Positions 1 to 7,367 of a stretch of DNA of 64,000 nucleotides are shown here, piece after piece. The stretch covers positions 62,001 to 126,000 of the forward strand of contig CAZXDP010000002.1 in NCBI GenBank assembly GCA_964639255.1, in the 5' to 3' direction. The notes under the pieces are model-generated. The model did no database searches. It had not been told where the DNA came from and was given only the letters and a program-made list of their open reading frames with translations. How positions within the stretch are numbered: the stretch's first letter is position 1; every line of letters begins with the position of its first letter. Source of the DNA: NZQO01 sp964639255. GTDB taxonomy: Bacteria > Bacteroidota > Bacteroidia > Flavobacteriales > Flavobacteriaceae. The position numbers and the translations under genes were made by a program.

Positions 1-1
1 A

Positions 2-166
2 GAGAATATCTTTACCACCTCCATGTCCCAATTGATGGAACACGCTGCCTACCGCAATACCATATACACCAACCACTACCCTACCGCAATCTGGGTGGGC
101 GTTTCTGAACTGGCCCTGCCCGAATTTATGGTGGAAATTGAACTGGAAGTGTACACAATCGAATAA
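2..166 (+). CDS. RidA-like (YjgF/L-PSP family) protein, C-terminal part
   Basis: The reading frame is open from the left edge to a TAA at 164-166, so only the last 54 residues are present. They resemble the C-terminal third of RidA/YjgF trimeric proteins, with a segment reading AAYRNTIYTNHYPTAIWVGV followed by a closing strand rich in V, E and I (FMVEIELEVYTIE). RidA members deaminate reactive enamine/imine intermediates. More distant members have other or unknown roles, and this fragment cannot separate the subgroups. It runs toward the minus-strand tRNA unit that follows. Confidence 0.6.
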   Translation, partial: ENIFTTSMSQLMEHAAYRNTIYTNHYPTAIWVGVSELALPEFMVEIELEVYTIE

Positions 167-179
167 ACCGCAATTAAAA

Positions 180-206
180 ATGCCTAAGAACTAAATTATT
201 AGGCAT
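180..206 (-). terminator. Hairpin followed by T-run, relic tRNA unit 1
   Basis: ATGCCTAA (180-187) and TTAGGCAT (199-206) form a perfect 8-bp stem. Read on the minus strand the hairpin is followed by TTTTT, so it looks like the terminator of the degraded tRNA unit at 211-262. It could also end the RidA-like gene on the plus strand. Confidence 0.5.
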
Positions 207-210
207 CTAA

Positions 211-262
211 TTTGTCGGGACGACAGGATTTGGAGAATCCTAATAAACCCTCATTGCAAATG
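211..262 (-). pseudogene. tRNA-Pro relic 1 (3' end plus promoter remnant)
   Basis: Positions 211-232 match 491-512, the 3' end of the intact tRNA-Pro gene and its flank, at 21 of 22 bases. The match covers the acceptor 3' strand and part of the T arm. The rest of the tRNA is missing. An ATTGCAAAT segment (253-261), resembling part of the promoter region upstream of the intact gene (575-584), follows after about 20 bases. This looks like a tRNA transcription unit that lost most of its tRNA body by deletion. A tRNA-type integration footprint is an alternative. Confidence 0.5.
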
Positions 263-296
263 AAAATGAACACTATCGTGTTTCCATAAACAAAAA

Positions 297-320
297 ATGA
301 ACCAGCCAAACTGGTTCATT
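297..320 (-). terminator. Hairpin with T-run, relic tRNA unit 2
   Basis: AATGAACCAG (297-306) and CTGGTTCATT (311-320) form a long perfect stem with a short loop. On the minus strand it is followed by TTTTTTG. It sits directly downstream of the second tRNA 3' relic and is probably its former terminator. Confidence 0.5.
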
Positions 321-328
321 TTCGTTAA

Positions 329-380
329 GTCGGGATGACAGGATTTACAGAATCTCTTTACATCGCTATTGTTGCAAATT
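329..380 (-). pseudogene. tRNA-Pro relic 2 (3' end plus promoter remnant)
   Basis: GTCGGGATGACAGGATTT at 329-346 is identical to 494-511 of the intact tRNA-Pro region. It is followed by AGAATC, shared with relic 1, and then by TTGCAAAT (372-379), as in relic 1 and upstream of the intact gene. The D arm, anticodon arm and 5' acceptor strand are gone, so no functional tRNA can be made from it. Confidence 0.5.
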
Positions 381-384
381 GATG

Positions 385-405
385 CCTGATGCTATCGCAT
401 TCAGG
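385..405. repeat. Imperfect hairpin between tRNA units
   Basis: CCTGATGC (385-392) and GCATTCAGG (397-405) form an imperfect stem with one bulge and a 4-base loop, followed on the plus strand by TTTTTATTTATT. It may be another terminator-like remnant. No gene lies between 381 and 450. Confidence 0.3.
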
Positions 406-460
406 TCATTTTTATTTATTGCCTTCACTCAAACTTCGTTTGGCTCGCCTCTAAATAAAA

Positions 461-487
461 ATGTCCAAGGACTTCGTCCTCAGACAT
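461..487 (-). terminator. Terminator of tRNA-Pro
   Basis: On the minus strand ATGTCTGAGGAC pairs with GTCCTTGGACAT around a GAA loop (461-487) and is followed by TTTTTATTT. It lies 8 bases past the tRNA 3' end, the normal place for a factor-independent terminator. Confidence 0.6.
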
Positions 488-494
488 CTTTTTG

Positions 495-568
495 TCGGGA
501 TGACAGGATTTGAACCTGCGACCACTCGCACCCCATGCGAGTACGCTACCGGACTGCGCCACATCCCG
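495..568 (-). tRNA. tRNA-Pro (anticodon GGG)
   Basis: The minus strand folds as a complete 74-nt tRNA. The 7-bp acceptor stem pairs CGGGATG (568-562) with CATCCCG (502-496), with discriminator A at 495. The anticodon stem CTCGC/GCGAG encloses the 7-base loop ATGGGGT, which gives anticodon GGG and reads CCC/CCU proline codons. The T loop carries the usual GTTCAAATC. CCA is not encoded, since ACA follows, so the 3' end must be added by the CCA-adding enzyme encoded at 60606-62024. A TATATTTG promoter box lies just upstream at 580-587. Confidence 0.93.
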
Positions 569-579
569 AATTCGGATTG

Positions 580-587
580 CAAATATA
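580..587 (-). promoter_or_regulatory. -7 box TATATTTG for tRNA-Pro
   Basis: The minus strand reads TATATTTG, an exact match to the Bacteroidota -7 consensus TAnnTTTG, 11 bases before the first tRNA base. No clear TTG -33 box was found. The same TTTGCAAT core is preserved in both tRNA relics. Confidence 0.6.
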
Positions 588-627
588 CTATTCTCTGATA
601 ACATGAAAAGAAAAAATGGTAGGAAAA

Positions 628-999
628 TCAGTCGTCGGATTCATTCTCCTGTGTAGCCTCCCCTTTCCACAAAACCGACCATCCGCCACCATACCGTTTG
701 CTCACCGAACCGCGCTTCGATGCAGCGAATAATACCAAAGCGCCAACGACCATATCGCTTACAATGGCTACGGTTTCTCCATAGCCCAATACCCAAGGCG
801 CCAATAGCAGCCAAATGGCAAGGGGATAATTCCACGTACGAAGTACCCGCGTAGCTTCCCACAGCGCAATGGTGGAAAAGGTAACAATGATTGGGCCTAC
901 GATGTGCCCGTTATCGGCAGCTGCTGGTCCATAGCCCACTACGCCCGGTGCGACCATTAGCCACAATCCAAGCACCATATTTACGATTCGTGGCCACAT
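628..999 (-). CDS. SPW-repeat membrane protein
   Basis: This 123-residue integral membrane protein has two copies of the SPW-type repeat. Copy one is around residues 7-45 (LGLWLMVAPGVVGYG then a hydrophobic helix). Copy two is around residues 57-92 (LAIWLLLAPWVLGYG then a helix). The middle W of the motif becomes G in copy one. The last 30 residues are charged and probably cytoplasmic. The biochemical role of SPW proteins is unknown. It is the last gene of a minus-strand trio, one base after the VKOR-like gene, so it is probably co-transcribed with it and the epimerase. Confidence 0.75.
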   Translation of the reverse strand: MWPRIVNMVLGLWLMVAPGVVGYGPAAADNGHIVGPIIVTFSTIALWEATRVLRTWNYPLAIWLLLAPWVLGYGETVAIVSDMVVGALVLFAASKRGSVSKRYGGGWSVLWKGEATQENESDD

Positions 1000-1000
1000 A

Positions 1001-1564
1001 TCAATCTATTTTTTCTATTTCAGAGGAAACTCCCCAAAATACTTTCCATGTAGAGGCGCCGGCATCCTTGGCGCGTCTCATAAACTGAAGACTAGCCAGC
1101 ATCTCGTCCATTGCCGGACCAATCATGGCTATACTAATAACTGCGGATGCCAAGCACAAGGTACACCAAGCCGAAAAGAGCACGGGTTGGAATACTACAA
1201 GCAATACGCTCACGAAACCCAAAGGCCCAACGGCTAGACCGAAAACAATAACAATCCATGGCATTTTCTTCCAGCGGTAAGTACCACCAATAACTCCAGT
1301 AATCGCATCTACCAAATACCCAAAAGCGCCAAGGGCAGCATCGGGTATAGGGAGGATGTGCGAAATTTTCGAGTTCAATATCTTGATGCTATCGTTACCA
1401 AAAAAAGGCTCCCACACCGTATCGATTAGCTCAAATTGGTACAATGAAAGATAACCCGCAATCAAAAAACCGATGACCGCCAAGATAACGATGGGAATAC
1501 GCTCAGACCATTTGGCGGGATTGTAGTCCCACCCGGGTGGTATTTGGTAAGCCTTGTCTGCCAT
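1001..1564 (-). CDS. Vitamin K epoxide reductase (VKOR)-like membrane protein
   Basis: This 187-residue protein has about five predicted membrane helices and the VKOR hallmarks LNSKISHILPIPDAALGAFG (around residues 64-83) and the active-site pair in WCTLC (around 133-137). VKOR proteins pass electrons between quinones and thiol-disulfide partners in the envelope. The conserved periplasmic-loop cysteines are absent: the position normally reading Cys-x-x-V-x-x-S here reads NDSIKILNS. Only the CxxC pair remains, so a normal shuttle role is doubtful. It lies between an epimerase and an SPW-repeat protein with 1-base gaps. Confidence 0.75.
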   Translation of the reverse strand: MADKAYQIPPGWDYNPAKWSERIPIVILAVIGFLIAGYLSLYQFELIDTVWEPFFGNDSIKILNSKISHILPIPDAALGAFGYLVDAITGVIGGTYRWKKMPWIVIVFGLAVGPLGFVSVLLVVFQPVLFSAWCTLCLASAVISIAMIGPAMDEMLASLQFMRRAKDAGASTWKVFWGVSSEIEKID

Positions 1565-1565
1565 A

Positions 1566-2639
1566 TTAGTTCAAGTTGTTTTGTTGGTACCAGCCCTCTG
1601 GATCTTCCTTCAGGTTTTCGATCATCTTCGGTAAGGTATCGAGCAATCGGTGCTTGGGTTCCCAATCGAGTACCTTCTTCGCCCGCGAAATGTCGAGTTC
1701 GTAATGGTCATCGGCACGGTCTATCATCCAAGGTTTTATAAACGGATCCCCTACCAAATCGCGTACCCAGGCGCCTGCCTTGGCAACCTCTGGAGGCATT
1801 TCGTAGGTTTTCCACGCTTCGCCGTGGAGTAGCTTCCCAATATGCTCCTGTAATTCCCTATACGTAGGAGTTTCGGGTTCCCCTATATTAATGGGTAATT
1901 GGTCCTGTATATCGTGGCGACGGGCAATGGTCTTTTCAATGCTATCGAGAACATCGTTTAGGTGCACGAACACATCGCCGTGATCCAGCTCGCCCGAATA
2001 GAAATGGCTCACAAACTCCTTTTCATAAATTCGCCTAATTTGCTGGGCAATGGGAATCGATCGGCACATATCGTTGTAGACCCCAGCGATACGTAGGAAT
2101 ACCGTGTTCATATTAGGGTTTTGTTCCTTGATAATCTGCTCGGTATGTACTTTCGATTCTGGATACCCCCAGTTGGCCTCAATAGGGCAGTCTTCGTGAA
2201 TTTTCGTACCCGGCGCGACTGGTTTGTAAATTAAATCGGAACTGGAAAAGATAAATTGCGTTACGTCAAAATCTTCCAACTGACTCAAAAATTTACGGGT
2301 GCCCTCCACATTAATGGTATCGTAGCCTTCGCTTTCCTTCGTATTGAAACTGTAGAATGCGGCCAGATGCACTACCGAGGCGATCTTGCTTCCGTAGCCA
2401 TACCGAATGCGTTCCATCGCGGCATCGATGGCCTTTTCATCGGTAATATCAAAATTAACACACTCGGCCTGCAAGGGCGGATAGGGCGGTCCTACCCGGT
2501 CCAGTCCTACTACCCGGTAGTTTTTTGCCAACCGTTGAATAAGGTGGTAACCGATAAGCCCGCTGCTTCCCGAAACTACAACAACTTCCTTTTCATCTTT
2601 TCGCGCCCCAAATTCGGGGTGATCGATAATCTCATCCAT
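1566..2639 (-). CDS. NAD-dependent epimerase/dehydratase
   Basis: This extended-type SDR protein has about 357 residues. Near the N-terminus is the NAD-binding motif GSSGLIG after a VVVVS strand. The YxxxK catalytic signature appears in GYPESKVHTEQ, with a preceding FSSSDLIYKP segment. The family acts on nucleotide sugars or related substrates, and this substrate is unknown. The frame stays open to an ATG at 2705, but the MDEIIDHPEF start at 2639 is preferred because the extra 22 residues look unlike coding sequence of this family. It is the first gene of the epimerase/VKOR/SPW trio. Confidence 0.8.
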   Translation of the reverse strand: MDEIIDHPEFGARKDEKEVVVVSGSSGLIGYHLIQRLAKNYRVVGLDRVGPPYPPLQAECVNFDITDEKAIDAAMERIRYGYGSKIASVVHLAAFYSFNTKESEGYDTINVEGTRKFLSQLEDFDVTQFIFSSSDLIYKPVAPGTKIHEDCPIEANWGYPESKVHTEQIIKEQNPNMNTVFLRIAGVYNDMCRSIPIAQQIRRIYEKEFVSHFYSGELDHGDVFVHLNDVLDSIEKTIARRHDIQDQLPINIGEPETPTYRELQEHIGKLLHGEAWKTYEMPPEVAKAGAWVRDLVGDPFIKPWMIDRADDHYELDISRAKKVLDWEPKHRLLDTLPKMIENLKEDPEGWYQQNNLN

Positions 2640-2730
2640 AGGTAACTTTCTGTTTGAAGTAATTGATAATAAAGTACTAAAAGAATACCGAAAGGAAGAA
2701 GGCATTAAACTTCTTTTAACAGATAAAACA

Positions 2731-2755
2731 ACCCACTTTTTATAAGAAAGCGGGT
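2731..2755 (-). terminator. Terminator of the acyl-CoA carboxylase operon
   Basis: On the minus strand ACCCGCTTTC and AAAGTGGGT form a stem around TTATAA, followed by TTGTTTT. It lies about 30 bases past the carboxyltransferase stop codon. Pairing includes G-T wobble. Confidence 0.5.
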
Positions 2756-2783
2756 CGTAAAAGTGTAGTTTCAGTTGGTTTGC

Positions 2784-4325
2784 TTACAACGGAATGTTCC
2801 CGTGTTTACGCTTGGGGAGGACCACGGTCTTGGTTTCTAGCATCGCAAAAGCCTTGAGCAACTTCCGGCGCGAATCCTTCGGTTGTATCACTTCATCGAT
2901 AAATCCGCGTTGGGCTGCCTTGAACGGATTGGCGAAGGCCTCGGCATATTCCTGTTCTTTTTCCGACAGTTTCAGCTCTGGGTCTTCCGCTTCCATAATT
3001 TCCCTTCGGAAGATAATTTCGCTGGCCCCCTTGGCACCCATTACGGCAATTTCGGCCGTTGGCCACGCAAAGTTCATATCGGCTCCTATATGCTTGCTGT
3101 TCATAACATCGTACGCGCCCCCATAGGCCTTTCTAGTAATCAAGGTAACGCGGGGAACCGTTGCCTCGCTAAGCGCATACAGCAATTTGGCCCCGTTCAA
3201 AATGATACCGTTCCACTCTTGGTCGGTTCCCGGAAGAAATCCTGGCACATCCACCAACACCAACAGCGGAATGTTGAAGGCATCGCAAAAGCGCGTAAAG
3301 CGGGCACCTTTCTTGCTGCTGTCCACATCCAGAACACCCGCCAGACTCATGGGCTGATTGGCCACGATACCGATGCTCCTTCCACCCAAACGCGCAAAGC
3401 CCACAATGATGTTATCGGCATATTCCCTATGCACTTCAAAGAACGAATCGGCATCGATAATGCCTTCGATAACGGCGTGCATATCGTATGGCTTATTGGA
3501 ACTATCAGGTACGATACCCTCTAGGGATTCCCTGAGCTCATCCCCCAATTCGTATGGTAGTTTTTCAGGCGCGTGCTGATTGTTCTGCGGAAGGTAGCTC
3601 AACAACTGCTTTACCTGTTCTAAGCACACAATATCATTGCTGGCGGTAAAATGGGTAACGCCGCTCTTGGTGGCGTGGGTATGGGCACCGCCCAACTCCT
3701 CGGAAGTAACGTTCTCATTGGTAACGGTCTTTACTACATTGGGCCCAGTTACAAACATATAACTGCTGTCCTGTACCATAAGGGTAAAATCGGTCATCGC
3801 AGGCGAGTAAACGGCGCCACCGGCGCAAGGCCCCATAATGGCAGAAATTTGTGGAATGACCCCAGAGGCCTGTACATTTCTATAGAAAATATCGGCATAG
3901 CCACCCAAAGAGCGCACCCCCTCCTGGATACGCGCCCCACCGGAATCGTTCAGTCCAATCACGGGAGCACCGACGCGCATTGCGTGGTCCATGATCTTAC
4001 AGATCTTCTCGGCGTGCGTTTCAGAGAGCGAGCCGCCAAACACGGTAAAGTCTTGCGCAAATACGTACACTAACCTTCCACTAACAGTACCGTAACCTGT
4101 TACTACCCCATCACCATAATAGGTTTGTTCTTCCATACCAAACTCGGTGGTACGATGGGTTACCAAAATGCCCTGTTCTTCAAAAGACCCTTTGTCCAGA
4201 AGGTAATCGATACGCTCGCGCGCGGTGAGTTTTTTCTTCTTGTGTTGGGCATCGATTCGTTTTTGGCCCCCGCCCAGTTTAGCGGCAGCCAGCTTTTTCT
4301 GTAATTCTTTGTTGGTATTGCTCAT
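2784..4325 (-). CDS. pccB: Propionyl/acyl-CoA carboxylase, carboxyltransferase (beta) subunit
   Basis: This 513-residue protein is the normal length for PccB-type carboxyltransferases, which move CO2 from carboxybiotin to propionyl-CoA or a related acyl-CoA to make methylmalonyl-CoA. The N-terminal lobe includes DSGGARIQEG and the oxyanion segment GPCAGGAVYSPA. The C-terminal lobe includes VDVPGFLPGTDQEWNGII and RKAYGGAYDVM, the two acyl-CoA and biotin binding regions. It is the last gene of a three-gene minus-strand operon with biotin carboxylase and carrier genes upstream. The mutase genes at 20876-24471 support propionyl-CoA as substrate, but sequence alone does not exclude acetyl- or methylcrotonyl-CoA. 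Confidence 0.85.
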   Translation of the reverse strand: MSNTNKELQKKLAAAKLGGGQKRIDAQHKKKKLTARERIDYLLDKGSFEEQGILVTHRTTEFGMEEQTYYGDGVVTGYGTVSGRLVYVFAQDFTVFGGSLSETHAEKICKIMDHAMRVGAPVIGLNDSGGARIQEGVRSLGGYADIFYRNVQASGVIPQISAIMGPCAGGAVYSPAMTDFTLMVQDSSYMFVTGPNVVKTVTNENVTSEELGGAHTHATKSGVTHFTASNDIVCLEQVKQLLSYLPQNNQHAPEKLPYELGDELRESLEGIVPDSSNKPYDMHAVIEGIIDADSFFEVHREYADNIIVGFARLGGRSIGIVANQPMSLAGVLDVDSSKKGARFTRFCDAFNIPLLVLVDVPGFLPGTDQEWNGIILNGAKLLYALSEATVPRVTLITRKAYGGAYDVMNSKHIGADMNFAWPTAEIAVMGAKGASEIIFRREIMEAEDPELKLSEKEQEYAEAFANPFKAAQRGFIDEVIQPKDSRRKLLKAFAMLETKTVVLPKRKHGNIPL

Positions 4326-4380
4326 AGCTTACTTTAGATTCTCCCGTGCTTGTGTGTTCATATATTTTCGGCAGTGGGCA

Positions 4381-5835
4381 TCATATTGGTTGGTTGGGAA
4401 GGCGCACCTTCGTTTTATCATTCAGATAGATCTGTAGGGCGACCAAGGCGGCAAGTTCCGCCTCGCGGCGCATATCCTCTTCCAGTTTCTCTTCGGAATA
4501 GTATTCCTTTACGAAATGCGTATCGAAATCGCCACTTCGAAAGGCCTCGTGCTGCATTACGAATTTCCCAAAGGGCAAGGTAGTACTTACGCCCTCGACT
4601 TCATATTGCGCGATAGCCTCGATCATTCGTTGTATGGCCTCGCTACGGGTGATGCCGTAGGTAATGAGCTTGGAAAGCATGGGGTCGTACTGTATGGGTA
4701 CTTCCATTCCTTCGAGAAATCCGTCGTCCACACGAACACTTTTGCCTTGGGCAGGGCGGTATACCTTCAAGGTACCCACGCTGGGCATAAAATTATCCAA
4801 TGGGTCTTCAGCATATACCCTTAATTCCATGGCGTGACCCGTAAGGGAAAGATCTTCCTGCTGAAACGACAATGGCTCGCCTTGTGCCACCTTGAGTTGC
4901 TGTTCGACCAAATCAATTCCGGTGACCCACTCGGTAACGGGATGCTCTACTTGCAGGCGGGTGTTCATTTCAAGAAAATAAAAATTATGCTTTTCGTCCA
5001 ATAGGAACTCCACCGTGCCGGCCCCTACATAATCGCAGGCCTTGGCCACCTTTACGGCTGCCTCGCCCATTTGGGCACGAAGGGATTCGGAAAGCACCGA
5101 GGAGGGTGCCTCTTCCACTACCTTTTGGTGGCGTCGTTGTATGCTGCATTCGCGCTCAAAGAGATGCACCACGTTTCCGTGGGTATCGGCAAGCACCTGA
5201 ATTTCAATATGTCGTGGAGAACCTACGTATTTCTCGATAAACACCGATCCATCACCGAAGGCAGATTCGGCTTCACTAATGGCGCGTTTCATCTGTTCCT
5301 TTACTTCAGACTCCTTTTCTACGATGCGCATGCCTTTACCGCCTCCACCGGCCGAAGCCTTTATCAAGATAGGAAAACCGATCTCCTTTGCAATGCGCGT
5401 GGCTTCTTCCACATCGGTCACCGCTTCGTCAATACCCGGCACCATAGGGATATCGTATTTTTTCACAGCTTCCTTGGCAGCGAGTTTGCTACCCATTATG
5501 CGAATAGCGTGCGGCTTCGGCCCTACAAACTGTATTCCCGCTTTGGTTACAGCTTCGGCAAACGAGGCATTTTCACTAAGAAAACCGTAGCCAGGATGAA
5601 TGGCATCTACCTCGTGCTGCTTGGCAAGTTCTATAATATGGTCGCCCTTAAGGTACGATTCGGTGGAAGGAGGCGGTCCTATGCAGAAGGCCTCATCGGC
5701 AAAGGCCACATGGGGCGCGTTCCTATCGGCTTCGGAATAGACCGCAACGGTTTTTATTCCCATATTGCGGGCCGTTTTCATAACTCGTAAGGCAATTTCC
5801 CCACGGTTGGCCACCAAGAGTTTCTTTATTTTCAT
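4381..5835 (-). CDS. Acyl-CoA carboxylase, biotin carboxylase subunit
   Basis: This 484-residue AccC/PccA-type biotin carboxylase uses ATP and bicarbonate to carboxylate the biotin on the carrier protein. Visible motifs are ANRGEIA (9-15), HPGYGFLSEN (80-89), the ATP-grasp glycine loop SAGGGGKGMR (161-170) and the catalytic EMNTRLQVEHPVTE segment near residue 295. The C-terminus goes on for about 30 residues past the usual end with a charged E/K tail. Its start codon overlaps the carrier-protein stop by one base, so translation is probably coupled, and a 55-base gap separates it from the carboxyltransferase gene. Confidence 0.9.
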   Translation of the reverse strand: MKIKKLLVANRGEIALRVMKTARNMGIKTVAVYSEADRNAPHVAFADEAFCIGPPPSTESYLKGDHIIELAKQHEVDAIHPGYGFLSENASFAEAVTKAGIQFVGPKPHAIRIMGSKLAAKEAVKKYDIPMVPGIDEAVTDVEEATRIAKEIGFPILIKASAGGGGKGMRIVEKESEVKEQMKRAISEAESAFGDGSVFIEKYVGSPRHIEIQVLADTHGNVVHLFERECSIQRRHQKVVEEAPSSVLSESLRAQMGEAAVKVAKACDYVGAGTVEFLLDEKHNFYFLEMNTRLQVEHPVTEWVTGIDLVEQQLKVAQGEPLSFQQEDLSLTGHAMELRVYAEDPLDNFMPSVGTLKVYRPAQGKSVRVDDGFLEGMEVPIQYDPMLSKLITYGITRSEAIQRMIEAIAQYEVEGVSTTLPFGKFVMQHEAFRSGDFDTHFVKEYYSEEKLEEDMRREAELAALVALQIYLNDKTKVRLPNQPI

Positions 5836-6323
5836 CAGTCTTGTAATTCGATTAAAAGTGCGTTTTTGTCTACGGTTTCTCCGGTTGAAATGTGCACCGC
5901 TTTAATAACCCCGTCGCGGGGCGCTGTAAGCGCATTTTCCATCTTCATGGCCTCGAGGACACACAAGGGATCGCCCTGCGATACCGAATCGCCCACGGCA
6001 ACGGCTACCTCCAGAATGAGCCCAGGCATTGGAGCATGAATCTCGTTCGCAATGGAACTACTGCCTAACGAAAGACCCAACTCCTCAATAAGCGCATCGA
6101 GCGAATCGCCCAAGGAGACCACATAACGGTTGCCGCCAATTTTCAACGTGTAAGTACGATTCAGGAAATCTTTGGAAACCACCTCGGCGAGCACCGAACG
6201 CCCATTGTGGATGAGATGGTATTGGCTTTCAGACTTCTGGATGCTATCTATTGCCGATAAAGCACCGGAATCGAGTGAAAACTCGAACGATTGATTCACG
6301 ATCGCTTTGTACGTGTCTTCCAT
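5835..6323 (-). CDS. Biotin carboxyl carrier protein of acyl-CoA carboxylase
   Basis: This 162-residue protein ends in a biotinyl/lipoyl domain (about residues 92-161). The biotinylation motif is EAMKM, with Lys127 as the predicted biotin site, preceded by HAPMPGLI. The N-terminal 85 residues form a small beta-rich region seen in Bacteroidota carriers of separate-subunit propionyl-CoA carboxylases. It is the first gene of the operon. A TATCTTTA sequence (6344-6337), one base off the -7 consensus, lies 13 bases before the start and may be its promoter. Confidence 0.88.
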   Translation of the reverse strand: MEDTYKAIVNQSFEFSLDSGALSAIDSIQKSESQYHLIHNGRSVLAEVVSKDFLNRTYTLKIGGNRYVVSLGDSLDALIEELGLSLGSSSIANEIHAPMPGLILEVAVAVGDSVSQGDPLCVLEAMKMENALTAPRDGVIKAVHISTGETVDKNALLIELQD

Positions 6324-6454
6324 AGAAATTTTTTTATAAAGATACGGTTTTGAGTGCAGGATGCAAATGATAAAGTTTTCTTGAAAAATTGATGTATATC
6401 ATTTTCAGAATTAAAAATTTCCATAGGCTTCAAGGTAGGGTACTTTAAAGTCAA

Positions 6455-6472
6455 TTTGTTATCTTTAACAAA
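6455..6472. promoter_or_regulatory. Perfect inverted repeat TTTGTTA-N4-TAACAAA
   Basis: TTTGTTA (6455-6461), spacer TCTT, then TAACAAA (6466-6472): a perfect 7-bp dyad in the spacer between the divergent carboxylase and multiheme operons. Its size and symmetry suit a dimeric transcription factor. The regulator is unknown. Confidence 0.35.
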
Positions 6473-6482
6473 CCCGGGCTTA

Positions 6483-6494
6483 GTGACAAATCAC
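6483..6494. promoter_or_regulatory. Dyad GTGA-N4-TCAC, possible Crp/Fnr-family operator
   Basis: GTGA (6483-6486), CAAA, TCAC (6491-6494). The half-sites resemble those bound by Crp/Fnr-family regulators, though the spacer is 4 bases, not the 6 of the classical Crp site. The centre lies about 62 bases upstream of the start point expected from the TATTTTTG box at 6538-6545. Confidence 0.3.
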
Positions 6495-6537
6495 ATTGGG
6501 TCCCGGTGACAACCATATTTCCAATAAAAGCGCACTT

Positions 6538-6545
6538 TATTTTTG
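6538..6545 (+). promoter_or_regulatory. -7 box TATTTTTG for the multiheme operon
   Basis: This is an exact TAnnTTTG match. It overlaps the TTG codon that opens the longest frame, which argues that translation begins at the ATG at 6579, about 27 bases after the likely start of transcription. No TTG -33 box was seen at the usual spacing. Confidence 0.45.
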
Positions 6546-6578
6546 AACCCTACTGTACATAGGTTATACATAGGTAGC

Positions 6579-7367
6579 ATGGTGGCCATGGTGGTAGCCG
6601 CCATTGGCTATTTATCCTATACCGGCTATTCCTATTATACCACCCCACTAGAGGAACGCTTCTACCATCCTAGGCACGACTGGTTCAAGCCCAGTGGATT
6701 TTTCGGTCACGGATTGGGAATTGTGGGAACGCTGTTAATTCTCTTCGGCGTTTCCATCTACATTGCCCGTAAGCGGTACGGATTTATGGAAAAGCAACTA
6801 CGCCTTAAGTACTTGTTGGAATTCCATATTTTTCTTTGCTCTCTCGGTCCGGTGCTCGTGCTTTTCCATACGGCTTTCAAGTTTGGCGGAATTGTTTCCA
6901 TCGCATTTTGGAGTATGGTAGCGGTGGTTGCCAGTGGGGTGATAGGCCGTTTCATCTACATACAAATACCACGTACCATAGAAGGACGCGCTCTAAGCCT
7001 CCAAGAGGTACAAGGGATGAAAACCAATGTAGCCGAAGTACTTTCAAGGAAGTATTCGCTCGATGCTGCCACCGTGCAAGTGCTTGCCCAATTTTCAACG
7101 AACTCAACCGATACCACCGGAGCTTCGCCAAGGAATTTACGAAAGACACTCATTTCGCAGGGGGTGCCGGGCACCCAGCAACGGGAAATATTGAAATTGG
7201 TAAAAAAGGAGCGAAGGCTGGGCAAACGAATTGCCCGCCTGGAAACCATGAAAAAATTATTTCGATATTGGCACGTGGCGCATCTGCCATTCGCATTAAT
7301 TATGCTAGTCATTGTACTCATCCACATCGCTGTTACCCTCGCGTTTGGCTATAAATGGATATTCTAA
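6579..7367 (+). CDS. Membrane cytochrome b-like protein, first gene of multiheme operon
   Basis: This protein of about 262 residues has a hydrophobic helix at each end and three more in the first half, separated by a soluble charged segment (about residues 125-225). Histidines sit inside or at the ends of helices: FGHGLG, LEFHIFL, LFHTAF, then WHVAHLPF and LIHIAVT in the last helix. This pattern is expected for a b-type heme protein or ferric-reductase-like membrane domain. The likely role is moving electrons between a cytoplasmic flavoprotein or quinone pool and the periplasmic cytochromes. The ATG at 6579 is preferred to the TTG at 6543. Its stop overlaps the next gene. The family was not recognised by name. 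Confidence 0.6.
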   Translation: MVAMVVAAIGYLSYTGYSYYTTPLEERFYHPRHDWFKPSGFFGHGLGIVGTLLILFGVSIYIARKRYGFMEKQLRLKYLLEFHIFLCSLGPVLVLFHTAFKFGGIVSIAFWSMVAVVASGVIGRFIYIQIPRTIEGRALSLQEVQGMKTNVAEVLSRKYSLDAATVQVLAQFSTNSTDTTGASPRNLRKTLISQGVPGTQQREILKLVKKERRLGKRIARLETMKKLFRYWHVAHLPFALIMLVIVLIHIAVTLAFGYKWIF

